NCBI RefSeq assembly: GCF_905233635.1
Contig: NZ_CAJODG010000052.1
Coordinates: 1 to 22,945 of the forward strand
Direction of reading: 5' to 3'
Source of the DNA: Selenomonas sp. AE3005
GTDB taxonomy: Bacteria; Bacillota; Negativicutes; Selenomonadales; Selenomonadaceae
DNA: 22,945 nt
Shown here: positions 1 to 6,440 of the stretch, piece by piece
Numbering within the stretch: the stretch's first letter is position 1
How the letters are laid out: each line of letters starts with the position of its first letter
Translations under genes and position numbers: made by a program
The notes under the pieces: model-generated
Seen by the model: the letters and a program-made list of their open reading frames with translations, nothing else
Told to the model about the DNA's origin: nothing
Databases searched by the model: none

Positions 1-434
1 TTGCGGAAACGGCACAGGCTCTGGCTGACGGTGCTGAAGAAATCGATATGGTTATCAACATCGGCATGTTGAAAGCTGGCGAAACGGAGTACGTCACGGA
101 AGAAATCAAGGCTTTGAAACGTCTTTGCGGTGAACGCGTATTGAAGGTTATTGTTGAAACCTGTTTCCTGACGGAAGCAGAAAAAATCGCGGCCTGCAAA
201 TGCGTAACGGAAGCCGGTGCGGACTTCATCAAGACGTCCACGGGCTTTGGCTCCAAGGGCGCAACCCTCGAAGACATCAAGCTCTTTAAGGAACATATCG
301 GTGAAGGTGTACAGATGAAAGCTGCCGGCGGCATTCACACCCGTGAAGAAATGGTAGGTTTTATCGAAGCTGGCTGCACGCGTCTGGGTGCCAGCGCAGC
401 TGTAAGTGTATTAAAGGATGAGGTGGATAAATAA
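1..434 (+). CDS. deoC: Deoxyribose-phosphate aldolase, 5' end outside the window
   Basis: Class I aldolase that splits 2-deoxyribose 5-phosphate into glyceraldehyde 3-phosphate and acetaldehyde, the last step of deoxynucleoside breakdown in the cytoplasm. The reading frame is open from base 3 without a start, so the N-terminal part of the protein lies upstream of the window. Seen in the sequence: the DeoC segment ADGAEEIDMVINIGMLKAG at the left edge, and FIKTSTGF around bases 227-250, whose Lys is the Schiff-base residue of the family. The C-terminal GCTRLGASAAV segment is also typical. The stop overlaps the start of deoB by one base (TAATG), a sign of translational coupling. The ATG at base 48 is internal and should not be taken as the start. 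Confidence 0.95.
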   Translation, partial: AETAQALADGAEEIDMVINIGMLKAGETEYVTEEIKALKRLCGERVLKVIVETCFLTEAEKIAACKCVTEAGADFIKTSTGFGSKGATLEDIKLFKEHIGEGVQMKAAGGIHTREEMVGFIEAGCTRLGASAAVSVLKDEVDK

Positions 435-1615
435 TGGGCAAGTTCAAAAGAGCATTTGTTATTGTTTTGGACAGCTACGGTATCGGCAATGAACCGGATG
501 CCGCAGACTTTGGCGATGGTGTTTGCAACACCTTGAAATCCATTGTAGGTTCGGATAAATACGATACGCCGAACATGAAAAAACTGGGCCTGTTCAACAT
601 CGATGGTGTTGGCTGCGGTACGCCCGTGGAAAAGCCGCTGGGTTCCTTTGCCCGCCTGCGTGAGCTGTCGCGCGGCAAGGATACCACGACGGGCCACTGG
701 GAAATCGCCGGCATTGTGTCCGAGCGTCCGATGCCGACTTATCCGGACGGATTCCCGGCTGACCTTATTGCAAAACTGGAAAAGGCTTTCGGCAAGAAAA
801 TCCTTTGCAATAAGCCTTATTCCGGTACGGCTGTTATCCATGATTACGGTCAGGAACAGGAAAAGACCGGCGGCCTTATCGTTTACACCTCCGCTGACAG
901 CGTGTTCCAGATTGCTGCCAACGAGGCTGATGTTCCCGTAGATGAACTCTACGGCTATTGCAAGACGGCCCGTGAAATCCTGCAGGGTGAACATGGTGTA
1001 GGCCGTGTCATTGCCCGTCCGTATGTTGGCAAGTTCCCGGACTATCAGCGTACTTCCCGCCGTCATGACTTCTCTTTGGACCCCACGGGCGACACGATGA
1101 TGGACGCTCTGCGCCGCAAAGGCCTTGACACCATCGGTGTAGGCAAGATTTCCGATATCTTTGCCGGTCGTAATGTCAGCCGTTCCTTAGGGATAAACAA
1201 GAACAACGTGGACGGTATGGAAAAGACGCTCAAGGTGATGGACGAGGACTTTGAAGGACTGTGCTTTGTCAATCTCGTAGACTTCGACATGCAGTACGGC
1301 CATCGCCGTGATATCGACGGCTATGCTCAGGCAGCTACGGTCTTTGACAAGCAGCTCGGCGAATTCATGGCCAAGATGCGTGACGATGATGTGCTGATGA
1401 TTACGGCTGACCACGGCTGTGACCCCGGCGCACCGGGCACGGACCACACCCGTGAATATATCCCCCTGCTCATCTACGGCAAGCATGTTAAGGAAGGCGT
1501 AAACTTAGGTACTTATCCGACCTTCGCCATGATTGGCGCCACCATCTCTGACATGTTTGACTGTGACCTGAAAACCAAGGGCGAGAGCCTGCTCCCACGC
1601 TTTATAAAAGACTAA
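434..1615 (+). CDS. deoB: Phosphopentomutase
   Basis: Interconverts (deoxy)ribose 1-phosphate and (deoxy)ribose 5-phosphate, linking the nucleoside phosphorylase to DeoC. The 393 residues match the usual length of Firmicute DeoB. It belongs to the alkaline phosphatase superfamily of metalloenzymes. Motifs visible: RAFVIVLDSYGIGNEPDA at the N-terminus (metal-binding Asp), DTTTGHWEIAG near residue 85 (phospho-acceptor Thr region), VDFDMQYGHRRD near residue 285, and TADHGCDP followed by TDHTRE near residues 325-340 (metal-binding Asp and His). It starts inside the deoC stop codon and is followed after 41 bases by the pyrimidine phosphorylase gene with no terminator between, so all are probably one operon. 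Confidence 0.96.
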   Translation: MGKFKRAFVIVLDSYGIGNEPDAADFGDGVCNTLKSIVGSDKYDTPNMKKLGLFNIDGVGCGTPVEKPLGSFARLRELSRGKDTTTGHWEIAGIVSERPMPTYPDGFPADLIAKLEKAFGKKILCNKPYSGTAVIHDYGQEQEKTGGLIVYTSADSVFQIAANEADVPVDELYGYCKTAREILQGEHGVGRVIARPYVGKFPDYQRTSRRHDFSLDPTGDTMMDALRRKGLDTIGVGKISDIFAGRNVSRSLGINKNNVDGMEKTLKVMDEDFEGLCFVNLVDFDMQYGHRRDIDGYAQAATVFDKQLGEFMAKMRDDDVLMITADHGCDPGAPGTDHTREYIPLLIYGKHVKEGVNLGTYPTFAMIGATISDMFDCDLKTKGESLLPRFIKD

Positions 1616-1656
1616 AAGAATAAAACCTTAAAACTTAGAAAAGAGGCTGTTTTTCA

Positions 1657-2979
1657 ATGAGAATGTATGACCTGATTACCAAGAAAAAACACGGTGAAGT
1701 TCTGACTGACGAAGAAATTCAGTTCATGATTGATGGCTATGTAAAGGGCGAAATTCCTGATTATCAGATGTCCTCCATGCTGATGGCCATTTGGTTTAAC
1801 GGCATGACTGACCATGAAATCACGCAGCTCACCATGGTTATGGCTAAATCCGGCGATATGATTGACCTGTCTGCCATTGCCGGCAAGAAGGTTGACAAGC
1901 ATTCCACGGGCGGTGTAGGCGATAAGACGACTTTGATTGTCGGACCTATCGTAGCAGCCTGCGGCGGCAAGGTAGCCAAGATGAGCGGCCGCGGCCTGGG
2001 CCATACCGGCGGCACGGTGGATAAGCTCGAAGCCATTCCGGGGTACAAGACGGCTCTGGACCGCAAGGAATTCTTTGATACGGTTAATAAGTGCGGTATC
2101 AGCCTTATCGGCCAGTCCGGCAACCTTGCTCCGGCTGATAAGAAACTCTACGCTCTCCGTGACGTAACGGCTACGGTTGACTGCATTCCTCTGATTGCAT
2201 CTTCCATCATGAGCAAGAAACTGGCCGCAGGCAGCGACTGCATTCTGCTCGATGTTAAGACGGGCAGCGGTGCCTTCATGAAAACGCTCGACGATTCCAT
2301 CAAACTGGCTCAGACTATGGTGGCTATCGGTGAAGGTGCCGGCCGCCGTACGGTAGCTCTGATCACCGATATGGATACGCCGCTGGGCCTCGGTATCGGC
2401 AACAGCATCGAAGTTGCTGAATCCATGGACGTACTGAAAGGCCATGGCCCGGCTGACCTGACGGAAGTTTCCCTGCAGCTGGCTGCCAACATGCTCTACC
2501 TCGTGGGCAAAGGCACCCTCGACGAATGCCGTAAGCTGGCTGAAAAATCTATTGAGGACGGTTCGGCCTTTGAAACCTTCTGCACCATGGTCAAGGCACA
2601 GGGCGGCGACGACAGCGTACTGCGTGACTACAGCAAATTTGCCCAGGCTCCGTTCAAGGCTGAAATCAAGGCCGAAGAAGATGGTTTCATCACGAAGATG
2701 AACGCTGAGGCTATTGGTGAAATGTCCGTTATTCTGGGCGCTGGCCGTGAAACCAAGGAAAGCGATATCGACTTCTCCGCCGGCCTCATGCTCCACAAGA
2801 AATACGGCGATGCCGTCAAGAAGGGCGATGTGCTGGTAACGATGTACACTTCCAAGAAAGCTGCTTTCAAGGGCGCCGAGGAACTCTACCGCAAGTCCGT
2901 GGTAATCGGCGGTACGGCTCCGGCCAAAGAACCGCTTGTCTACGCTCGTGTAGAAAAAGATAAGGTGGAAAAATTCTAA
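1657..2979 (+). CDS. pdp: Pyrimidine-nucleoside phosphorylase
   Basis: Phosphorolysis of uridine, deoxyuridine and thymidine to the free base and (deoxy)ribose 1-phosphate, which feeds DeoB. The 440 residues are the usual family length. Visible motifs: KHSTGGVGDKTT at residues 81-92 (phosphate-binding loop), the family signature SGRGLGHTGGTVDKLEAIPG at 110-129, and LDVKTGSGAFMK near 190-200. The C-terminal alpha/beta domain (about 330-440) is complete. An AAGAGG ribosome site precedes the ATG. Whether it prefers thymidine alone (deoA type) or several pyrimidine nucleosides (pdp type) cannot be told from sequence reading; the Firmicute context favours pdp. It is third in the deoC-deoB-pdp-cdd-transporter series. 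Confidence 0.93.
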   Translation: MRMYDLITKKKHGEVLTDEEIQFMIDGYVKGEIPDYQMSSMLMAIWFNGMTDHEITQLTMVMAKSGDMIDLSAIAGKKVDKHSTGGVGDKTTLIVGPIVAACGGKVAKMSGRGLGHTGGTVDKLEAIPGYKTALDRKEFFDTVNKCGISLIGQSGNLAPADKKLYALRDVTATVDCIPLIASSIMSKKLAAGSDCILLDVKTGSGAFMKTLDDSIKLAQTMVAIGEGAGRRTVALITDMDTPLGLGIGNSIEVAESMDVLKGHGPADLTEVSLQLAANMLYLVGKGTLDECRKLAEKSIEDGSAFETFCTMVKAQGGDDSVLRDYSKFAQAPFKAEIKAEEDGFITKMNAEAIGEMSVILGAGRETKESDIDFSAGLMLHKKYGDAVKKGDVLVTMYTSKKAAFKGAEELYRKSVVIGGTAPAKEPLVYARVEKDKVEKF

Positions 2980-2994
2980 GTTTGTCAGGTTCTG

Positions 2995-3023
2995 ATTTGA
3001 CAGGTCAATATGACCTGTCAAAT
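2995..3023. promoter_or_regulatory. Perfect 13-bp inverted repeat before cdd
   Basis: Left arm ATTTGACAGGTCA (2995-3007) and right arm TGACCTGTCAAAT (3011-3023) are exact reverse complements around a 3-base centre. There is no T-tract after it, so a terminator is unlikely. It lies in the 93-base gap between pdp and cdd, about 20 bases upstream of a possible -10 (TACAAT, 3042-3047). It could be an operator for an internal promoter or an mRNA stem that sets the relative expression of cdd and the transporter. Confidence 0.5.
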
Positions 3024-3072
3024 TAAGCCGGCAAATTGTCATACAATTATGTATTGAAGGAGTGTTTTTACT

Positions 3073-3453
3073 GTGGAAGATAAAGAACTGATTGCAGCAG
3101 CCAAAAAGTACCGGGAATTCTCCTACAGTCCGTATTCCAAATTCAAGGTTGGTGCAGCGGTACTGACGAAAAAGGGCAATGTCTACGGTGGCTGTAATAT
3201 TGAAAATTCCAGTTTCCCCGTTACCAACTGTGCAGAACGTACGGCCATTTTCAAGGCTGTATCCGAAGGCGAACAGGAGTTTGAGGCTATCGCGCTCATC
3301 GCTGATACGCCGGGGCCCTGCTCACCATGCGGTGCCTGCCGTCAGGTGATGGTGGAATTCAGGATTCCGAAAATCATCATGGCTAATTTAAAAGGCGATG
3401 TAAAGGTAGTTACGCTGGAAGAACTCATGCCGTACGCCTTTACGGAATTTTAA
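3073..3453 (+). CDS. cdd: Cytidine deaminase, tetrameric Cys3-zinc type
   Basis: Hydrolytic deamination of (deoxy)cytidine to (deoxy)uridine, which the phosphorylase upstream can then use. The 126 residues fit the small homotetrameric class. Zinc ligands are visible as Cys53 in NCAERTA and Cys86 and Cys89 in PCSPCGACRQ, with catalytic Glu55. SPYSKFKVGAA at 19-29 and NIENSSFP at 42-49 are the substrate-binding segments. The start is GTG, chosen because AAGGAG lies 11 bases upstream (3057-3062) and the product begins exactly like other family members. It sits between pdp and the nucleoside transporter. Confidence 0.95.
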   Translation: MEDKELIAAAKKYREFSYSPYSKFKVGAAVLTKKGNVYGGCNIENSSFPVTNCAERTAIFKAVSEGEQEFEAIALIADTPGPCSPCGACRQVMVEFRIPKIIMANLKGDVKVVTLEELMPYAFTEF

Positions 3454-3457
3454 ATAG

Positions 3458-3487
3458 TTGACAAGCACACATGCTTTGTGTGAAAAT
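3458..3487 (+). promoter_or_regulatory. Probable promoter of the nucleoside transporter gene
   Basis: A perfect -35 TTGACA (3458-3463) stands 18 bases before GAAAAT (3482-3487), which matches the -10 consensus at four of six positions. A small inverted repeat, CACACA / TGTGTG, lies in the spacer. A separate promoter here would let the transporter be expressed independently of the upstream genes. Confidence 0.5.
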
Positions 3488-3501
3488 AGGACACGTGTCC
3501 T
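3488..3501. promoter_or_regulatory. 14-bp perfect palindrome, candidate operator
   Basis: AGGACACGTGTCCT is a perfect palindrome lying directly after the candidate -10 and therefore over the expected transcription start of the nucleoside transporter. This is the classical position for a repressor site. No regulator gene is visible nearby, so the protein is unknown. Confidence 0.4.
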
Positions 3502-3533
3502 GCACTCTATAAATCATTAAAGGGGAATTTATA

Positions 3534-4733
3534 ATGTTTTTAGTCGTAAACTTAATCGGCGTTCTGGTGTTCTTAGGCATCGGCGTCCTGCTTTCAAAGA
3601 AGAGAAATGCTATTCAGTGGCGCTGTGTAGGTGCACTGCTTGCACTTAACGTATTCCTGGCCTGGTTCCTGACTTCGTTCTCTATCGGCCGTGAAATCAT
3701 TGTGGCTGCCGCTGCTGGTTTTAACTGGCTCATCAGTGTGGCTTATGAAGGTATCGCCTTCGCTTTCCCGGACTGGGTACATGTACCGCAGATGAACTTC
3801 TTTACGTCTGCCCTGCTGCCAATCCTGCTGGTTGTGCCGATGTTCGATATCCTGACCTATATCGGTGTGCTGCCCTTCATCATTAAATGGGTAGGTAAGG
3901 CTCTGGCTTTCCTGACCCGCGCACCGAAGTTTGAATCATTCTTCGCTATTGAAATGATGTTCCTGGGCAACACTGAGGCCCTGGCTGTATCCAGCCTGCA
4001 GTTAAAGCGTATGAAGGCTGACCGCTGCCTGACGCTGGCCATGATGTCCATGAGCTGCATCACGGCTGCCATGGTTGGTATTTACACCAAGATGATGCCT
4101 GGTGAATTCATCATTACGGCTATTCCTCTGAATGTTATCAATGCGCTTATTGTGACCAACATTCTGCATCCTGTAAAGATTTCTGAAGAAGAAGATACCG
4201 TTGCCCGTGTCGATGATGACGGCGCAGAACGCGAACCCTTCTTCTCCTTCCTCGGTAACTCCATTCTCGGCGCTGGCCGTCTGGTACTTATCATCTGTGC
4301 TAACGTTATCGCTTTCGTAGCACTGGCAAAACTCATCGACATGCTGCTCGTGCTGATTCACCCAGCTATTACGCTGGAAAATATTCTTGGCTGCATCATG
4401 TTCCCCTTTGCCTGGCTTATGGGCTTGGAGAGTGGAGAGGCTTTCCAGCTGGCTCAGTACATGGGTACTAAGCTCGTTACGAATGAATTCGTAGTTATGC
4501 TGAGCGTACAGGATATCATGGGTCAGTTCAGCCATCACATGCAGGGCGTTCTGACGGTATTCGTTACTTCTTTCGCTAACTTCTCTACGCTGGGCATGAT
4601 TATCGGTTGTTTCAAGGGCCTGGTAGATGATGACAAGAATGCACTCATCTCCCGTAATGTAGGCTACATGCTGCTGTCCGGTATTCTTGTTTCCCTGCTG
4701 TCTGCAGGTATTGCCGGCCTCTTTATCTGGTAA
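3534..4733 (+). CDS. Concentrative nucleoside transporter, CNT (NupC/NupG) family
   Basis: Inner-membrane symporter that would bring nucleosides in for the enzymes encoded upstream. The 399 residues carry many hydrophobic segments. The CNT core signature is visible as FFAIEMMFLGNTEALAVSS (about residues 134-152), equivalent to the GNTEAP region of NupC where nucleoside and ion bind, and a second conserved segment MGLESGEAFQLAQYMGTKLV lies near residues 297-316. AAGGGGAA provides the ribosome site. It is the last gene of the nucleoside cluster and is followed by a strong terminator. Substrate range and coupling ion cannot be decided from the sequence. Confidence 0.88.
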   Translation: MFLVVNLIGVLVFLGIGVLLSKKRNAIQWRCVGALLALNVFLAWFLTSFSIGREIIVAAAAGFNWLISVAYEGIAFAFPDWVHVPQMNFFTSALLPILLVVPMFDILTYIGVLPFIIKWVGKALAFLTRAPKFESFFAIEMMFLGNTEALAVSSLQLKRMKADRCLTLAMMSMSCITAAMVGIYTKMMPGEFIITAIPLNVINALIVTNILHPVKISEEEDTVARVDDDGAEREPFFSFLGNSILGAGRLVLIICANVIAFVALAKLIDMLLVLIHPAITLENILGCIMFPFAWLMGLESGEAFQLAQYMGTKLVTNEFVVMLSVQDIMGQFSHHMQGVLTVFVTSFANFSTLGMIIGCFKGLVDDDKNALISRNVGYMLLSGILVSLLSAGIAGLFIW

Positions 4734-4745
4734 TTTTACTACAGT

Positions 4746-4774
4746 AGAGACTCACGCTTTGTGAGTCTCTTTTT
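4746..4774 (+). terminator. Rho-independent terminator of the nucleoside cluster
   Basis: A perfect 10-bp stem, AGAGACTCAC / GTGAGTCTCT, with a 5-base loop, followed by a run of five T. It begins 12 bases after the transporter stop. Confidence 0.93.
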
Positions 4775-4862
4775 CTATTTCTCTTGAAGGAAAAAGAATT
4801 TTAAATGGCGAATTATTACAGATAGCAACTTAATGAAGAATTTCGCTTAGGAGGCGGACATT

Positions 4863-5249
4863 TTGGACAGAAAACTACGAGTACTGATTACAGACGATTC
4901 CAAGCTGCTGCGCAAAAAATTACGTCAGGAACTGGAAGCCTTGGACTGTGAAGTATTAGAGGCACAGAACGGCAAAGAGGCTGTTATGCTGAATTTGGAA
5001 GAACAGATTGACTGTGTGTTTTTAGATATTGTTATGCCGGAAGTGGGCGGTATTGAGGCCCTGCAGGTTATCAAAGAGGTAAATCCCGATTTGCCGGTGG
5101 TAATGTTATCTTCGGCCGGAACACCCCAGAAACTTATGACGACACTGAAAATGGGGGCTATGGACTTCATCCAGAAACCTTATTCGAGTGAGCAGATAAA
5201 GAAGGCGGTTGAGACGGTTCGAAGGAAGGTCGAGGCTAATGGCCAATGA
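4863..5249 (+). CDS. CheY-like single-domain response regulator
   Basis: Phospho-receiver protein of 128 residues with no output domain, so it probably acts by protein contact like CheY. Receiver residues are all present: acidic pair Asp11-Asp12, phospho-acceptor Asp55 in FLDIVMPE, Ser83/Ser84 in MLSSAG, and Lys105 in IQKPY. The start is TTG, chosen because AGGAGG (4849-4854) stands eight bases upstream and no in-frame ATG gives a complete receiver. It overlaps the next gene by 11 bases, so the two are co-translated. The partner resembles the CheY-P phosphatases CheC/CheX, which supports a role in chemotaxis or a related output. The partner histidine kinase is not in the window. Confidence 0.93.
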   Translation: MDRKLRVLITDDSKLLRKKLRQELEALDCEVLEAQNGKEAVMLNLEEQIDCVFLDIVMPEVGGIEALQVIKEVNPDLPVVMLSSAGTPQKLMTTLKMGAMDFIQKPYSSEQIKKAVETVRRKVEANGQ

Positions 5250-5877
5250 TTTTAGTATAGTTCAATGTATCTATAATCACAGCCATTATCCGCCTGAGGA
5301 AATGCAGAAGATTTTGGCCGCAGCGGAGCAGGATGAATCCTCAGCTGCCAAACTGCTGGCTGATGAGGCCGTGGATATCGCAGCTTACCATACGGCTGTT
5401 TTAAAGGCAATGGGGGATATCTTTCCACAGGAGTGGAATTGGTATGCCCAATATGTCGAGCTCTTTATGAAGGGGCTTAAGGATCAGCTGTCGACAGAGG
5501 CGGTCGTCGAGGATGTGATTTGCACAGAGCCGGAGAGAAAGCCTAACTATGCAACGTCCCAACGCCTGTCGGGAGATATCACCTTCGTGGCCGGCCTGAT
5601 AGCGCCGGAAGATGTTTACTTACGATTGGCAGAGCGCTACAGTAATGAGGAGTTCACTGCAATGGATGAAATGGCGGTGGACTGCATGGAGGAGTTTATC
5701 AATGTCATCAACGGCTTGTTCAGCGTAGAGCTCGGCAGGGAAAAAATAGAAACAGATTTGGAACTTCCACGTACGGAGCAGGATGTTGTTCCTCATGGCG
5801 AAAAGCAGCTGTGCCTGCGCGTACACAGTTCTGCAGGCTCCTTCCAGATTGTGATGGCCGCGGATGAGTTCTTTTAG
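5239..5877 (+). CDS. CheC/CheX-like phosphatase-domain protein with N-terminal extension
   Basis: Probable phosphatase for the CheY-like protein encoded just upstream. The start ATG at 5239 is preferred because GAAGGAAGG lies at 5221-5229; a longer TTG frame begins at 5209. The product has 212 residues, longer than CheX alone. Residues from about 110 match the CheC/CheX fold: SGDITFVAG, then MEEFINVINGLFSVELG and LELPR. The active-site pattern E-x2-N followed by Pro 22 residues after the Asn (EFIN ... LELP) is intact, as in family members that hydrolyse CheY-P. The first ~100 residues are helical in appearance and I do not recognise them. It is transcribed with the receiver and ends in its own terminator. 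The phosphatase role is inferred from motif and pairing. Confidence 0.8.
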   Translation: MANDFSIVQCIYNHSHYPPEEMQKILAAAEQDESSAAKLLADEAVDIAAYHTAVLKAMGDIFPQEWNWYAQYVELFMKGLKDQLSTEAVVEDVICTEPERKPNYATSQRLSGDITFVAGLIAPEDVYLRLAERYSNEEFTAMDEMAVDCMEEFINVINGLFSVELGREKIETDLELPRTEQDVVPHGEKQLCLRVHSSAGSFQIVMAADEFF

Positions 5878-5909
5878 AAATAGCGAGTTAAAATCTCGCT
5901 ATTTTTTTT
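5878..5909 (+). terminator. Rho-independent terminator of the CheY/CheX pair
   Basis: A perfect 10-bp stem, AAATAGCGAG / CTCGCTATTT, with a 7-base loop, running into eight T. It begins directly after the stop codon. Confidence 0.92.
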
Positions 5910-5945
5910 GAATATGAAGGGAGCAGACTTATGGTTGGCAGTAAG

Positions 5946-5976
5946 TTATCCACAGAAAATCCACAACTTGTCCACA
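5946..5976. promoter_or_regulatory. Three DnaA-box-like sites at exact 11-bp spacing
   Basis: TTATCCACA (5946-5954, a perfect match to the DnaA box TTATNCACA), AAATCCACA (5957-5965, two mismatches) and TTGTCCACA (5968-5976, one mismatch) are in the same orientation with starts 11 bases apart, so all face one side of the helix. An AT-rich stretch with long A and T runs follows (about 5995-6045), then the promoter of the tRNA-Ser/SRP RNA unit. Possible roles are DnaA control of that promoter, DnaA titration or an accessory unwinding site. Function is inferred. Confidence 0.5.
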
Positions 5977-6044
5977 CAGGGAGAGAGTACGCGGAAAAAA
6001 AGTTTGTTTTTTACCGTTTTTTACAAATTTTTTTAGAAAAAGTG

Positions 6045-6073
6045 TTGACACACATGGATAATATGCGTATAAT
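6045..6073 (+). promoter_or_regulatory. Consensus promoter for tRNA-Ser and SRP RNA
   Basis: Perfect -35 TTGACA (6045-6050) and perfect -10 TATAAT (6068-6073) separated by 17 bases. AT-rich DNA lies upstream, as at strong stable-RNA promoters. The expected start is near 6080, about 80 bases before the tRNA. Confidence 0.92.
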
Positions 6074-6158
6074 AATCCTTGTCGCTGAACGAAAGCAACG
6101 AAAAAACAAAAACTGCCTAGCAGTTAAAACTGAATAGCTTTATTTTGTAGAGCATTGT

Positions 6159-6247
6159 GGAGAGTTGTCCGAGTGGTTGAAGGAGCACGCCTGGAAAGCG
6201 TGTATACGGTGAACGCTGTATCGAGAGTTCGAATCTCTCACTCTCTC
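6159..6247 (+). tRNA. tRNA-Ser (anticodon GGA)
   Basis: Class II tRNA with long variable arm. Seen: acceptor 5' strand GGAGAGT, D-arm TCCGAGTGGTTGAAGGA, anticodon arm with CT-GGA-AA in the loop, a variable stem built from ATACGGTG / CGCTGTAT, and T-arm GAGAG-TTCGAAT-CTCTC. No CCA is encoded. The 3' acceptor strand reads ACTCTCT followed by C, so the first pair would be G-U and the discriminator base C; bacterial tRNA-Ser normally ends CC-G. The 3' end is therefore less certain than the rest. It is about nine bases from the SRP RNA and shares its promoter. Confidence 0.88.
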
Positions 6248-6255
6248 TTTTTCAG

Positions 6256-6379
6256 GTCGGGTTGCAGCGCTTGGGTCTTGCGCAATGGAGTCCCGTGAAC
6301 CTCGTCAGGTCCGGAAGGAAGCAGCGATAAGCGGAGTGCGACATGTGCCGCGAGGTCGCCTGAGGGCTGTAGCTCGACG
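6256..6379 (+). ncRNA. ffs: Signal recognition particle RNA, small (4.5S-like) type
   Basis: RNA scaffold that binds Ffh and targets nascent membrane and exported proteins. The apical domain IV is unmistakable: GTCAGGTCCGGAAGGAAGCA at 6304-6323 and the opposing GCGGAGTG/CGCGAGGTCGCC side. The ends pair as 13 consecutive pairs (with G-U) between 6256-6268 and 6366-6378, giving about 124 nucleotides. There is no room for the Alu domain found in the ~270-nucleotide Bacillus RNA. It follows the tRNA after a few T residues and is closed by a hairpin before dnaX. Exact ends are inferred from pairing. Confidence 0.93.
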
Positions 6380-6395
6380 TGAAAAAGAATGCAGG

Positions 6396-6424
6396 AACAG
6401 GCAGTCGTGAGACTGCCTGTTTGT
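6396..6424 (+). terminator. Hairpin terminator between SRP RNA and dnaX
   Basis: An 11-bp stem, AACAGGCAGTC / GACTGCCTGTT, with GTGA loop. The T-tract is short and interrupted (TTTGT), so termination may be partial and some transcripts could read into dnaX, which has no clear promoter of its own in the 20 bases that remain. Confidence 0.7.
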
Positions 6425-6440
6425 CGTAGGGAGGGAAAGT

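Noticed and set aside
335..1066. Minus-strand open frame opposite deoC/deoB
   Set aside because: Shadow of two well recognised genes; no supporting signal.
2997..3025. TTGACA inside the inverted repeat before cdd as a -35 element
   Set aside because: At 17 bases downstream the sequence is AAATTA, which does not resemble a -10.
1654..3042. Minus-strand open frame of 462 codons opposite pyrimidine-nucleoside phosphorylase
   Set aside because: Complete shadow of a gene with full family motifs; no ribosome site or known domain.
4803..4830. Possible sigma-28 (motility) promoter before the CheY-like gene
   Set aside because: TAAA is present but the downstream half GATAGCAA matches GCCGATAA at too few positions and the spacing is off.
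5931..6137. Open frame of 68 codons between the CheX terminator and the tRNA-Ser gene
   Set aside because: It covers the DnaA-box-like array and the perfect TTGACA/TATAAT promoter, and the peptide has no recognisable domain. The open frame is most simply explained by these DNA sites.
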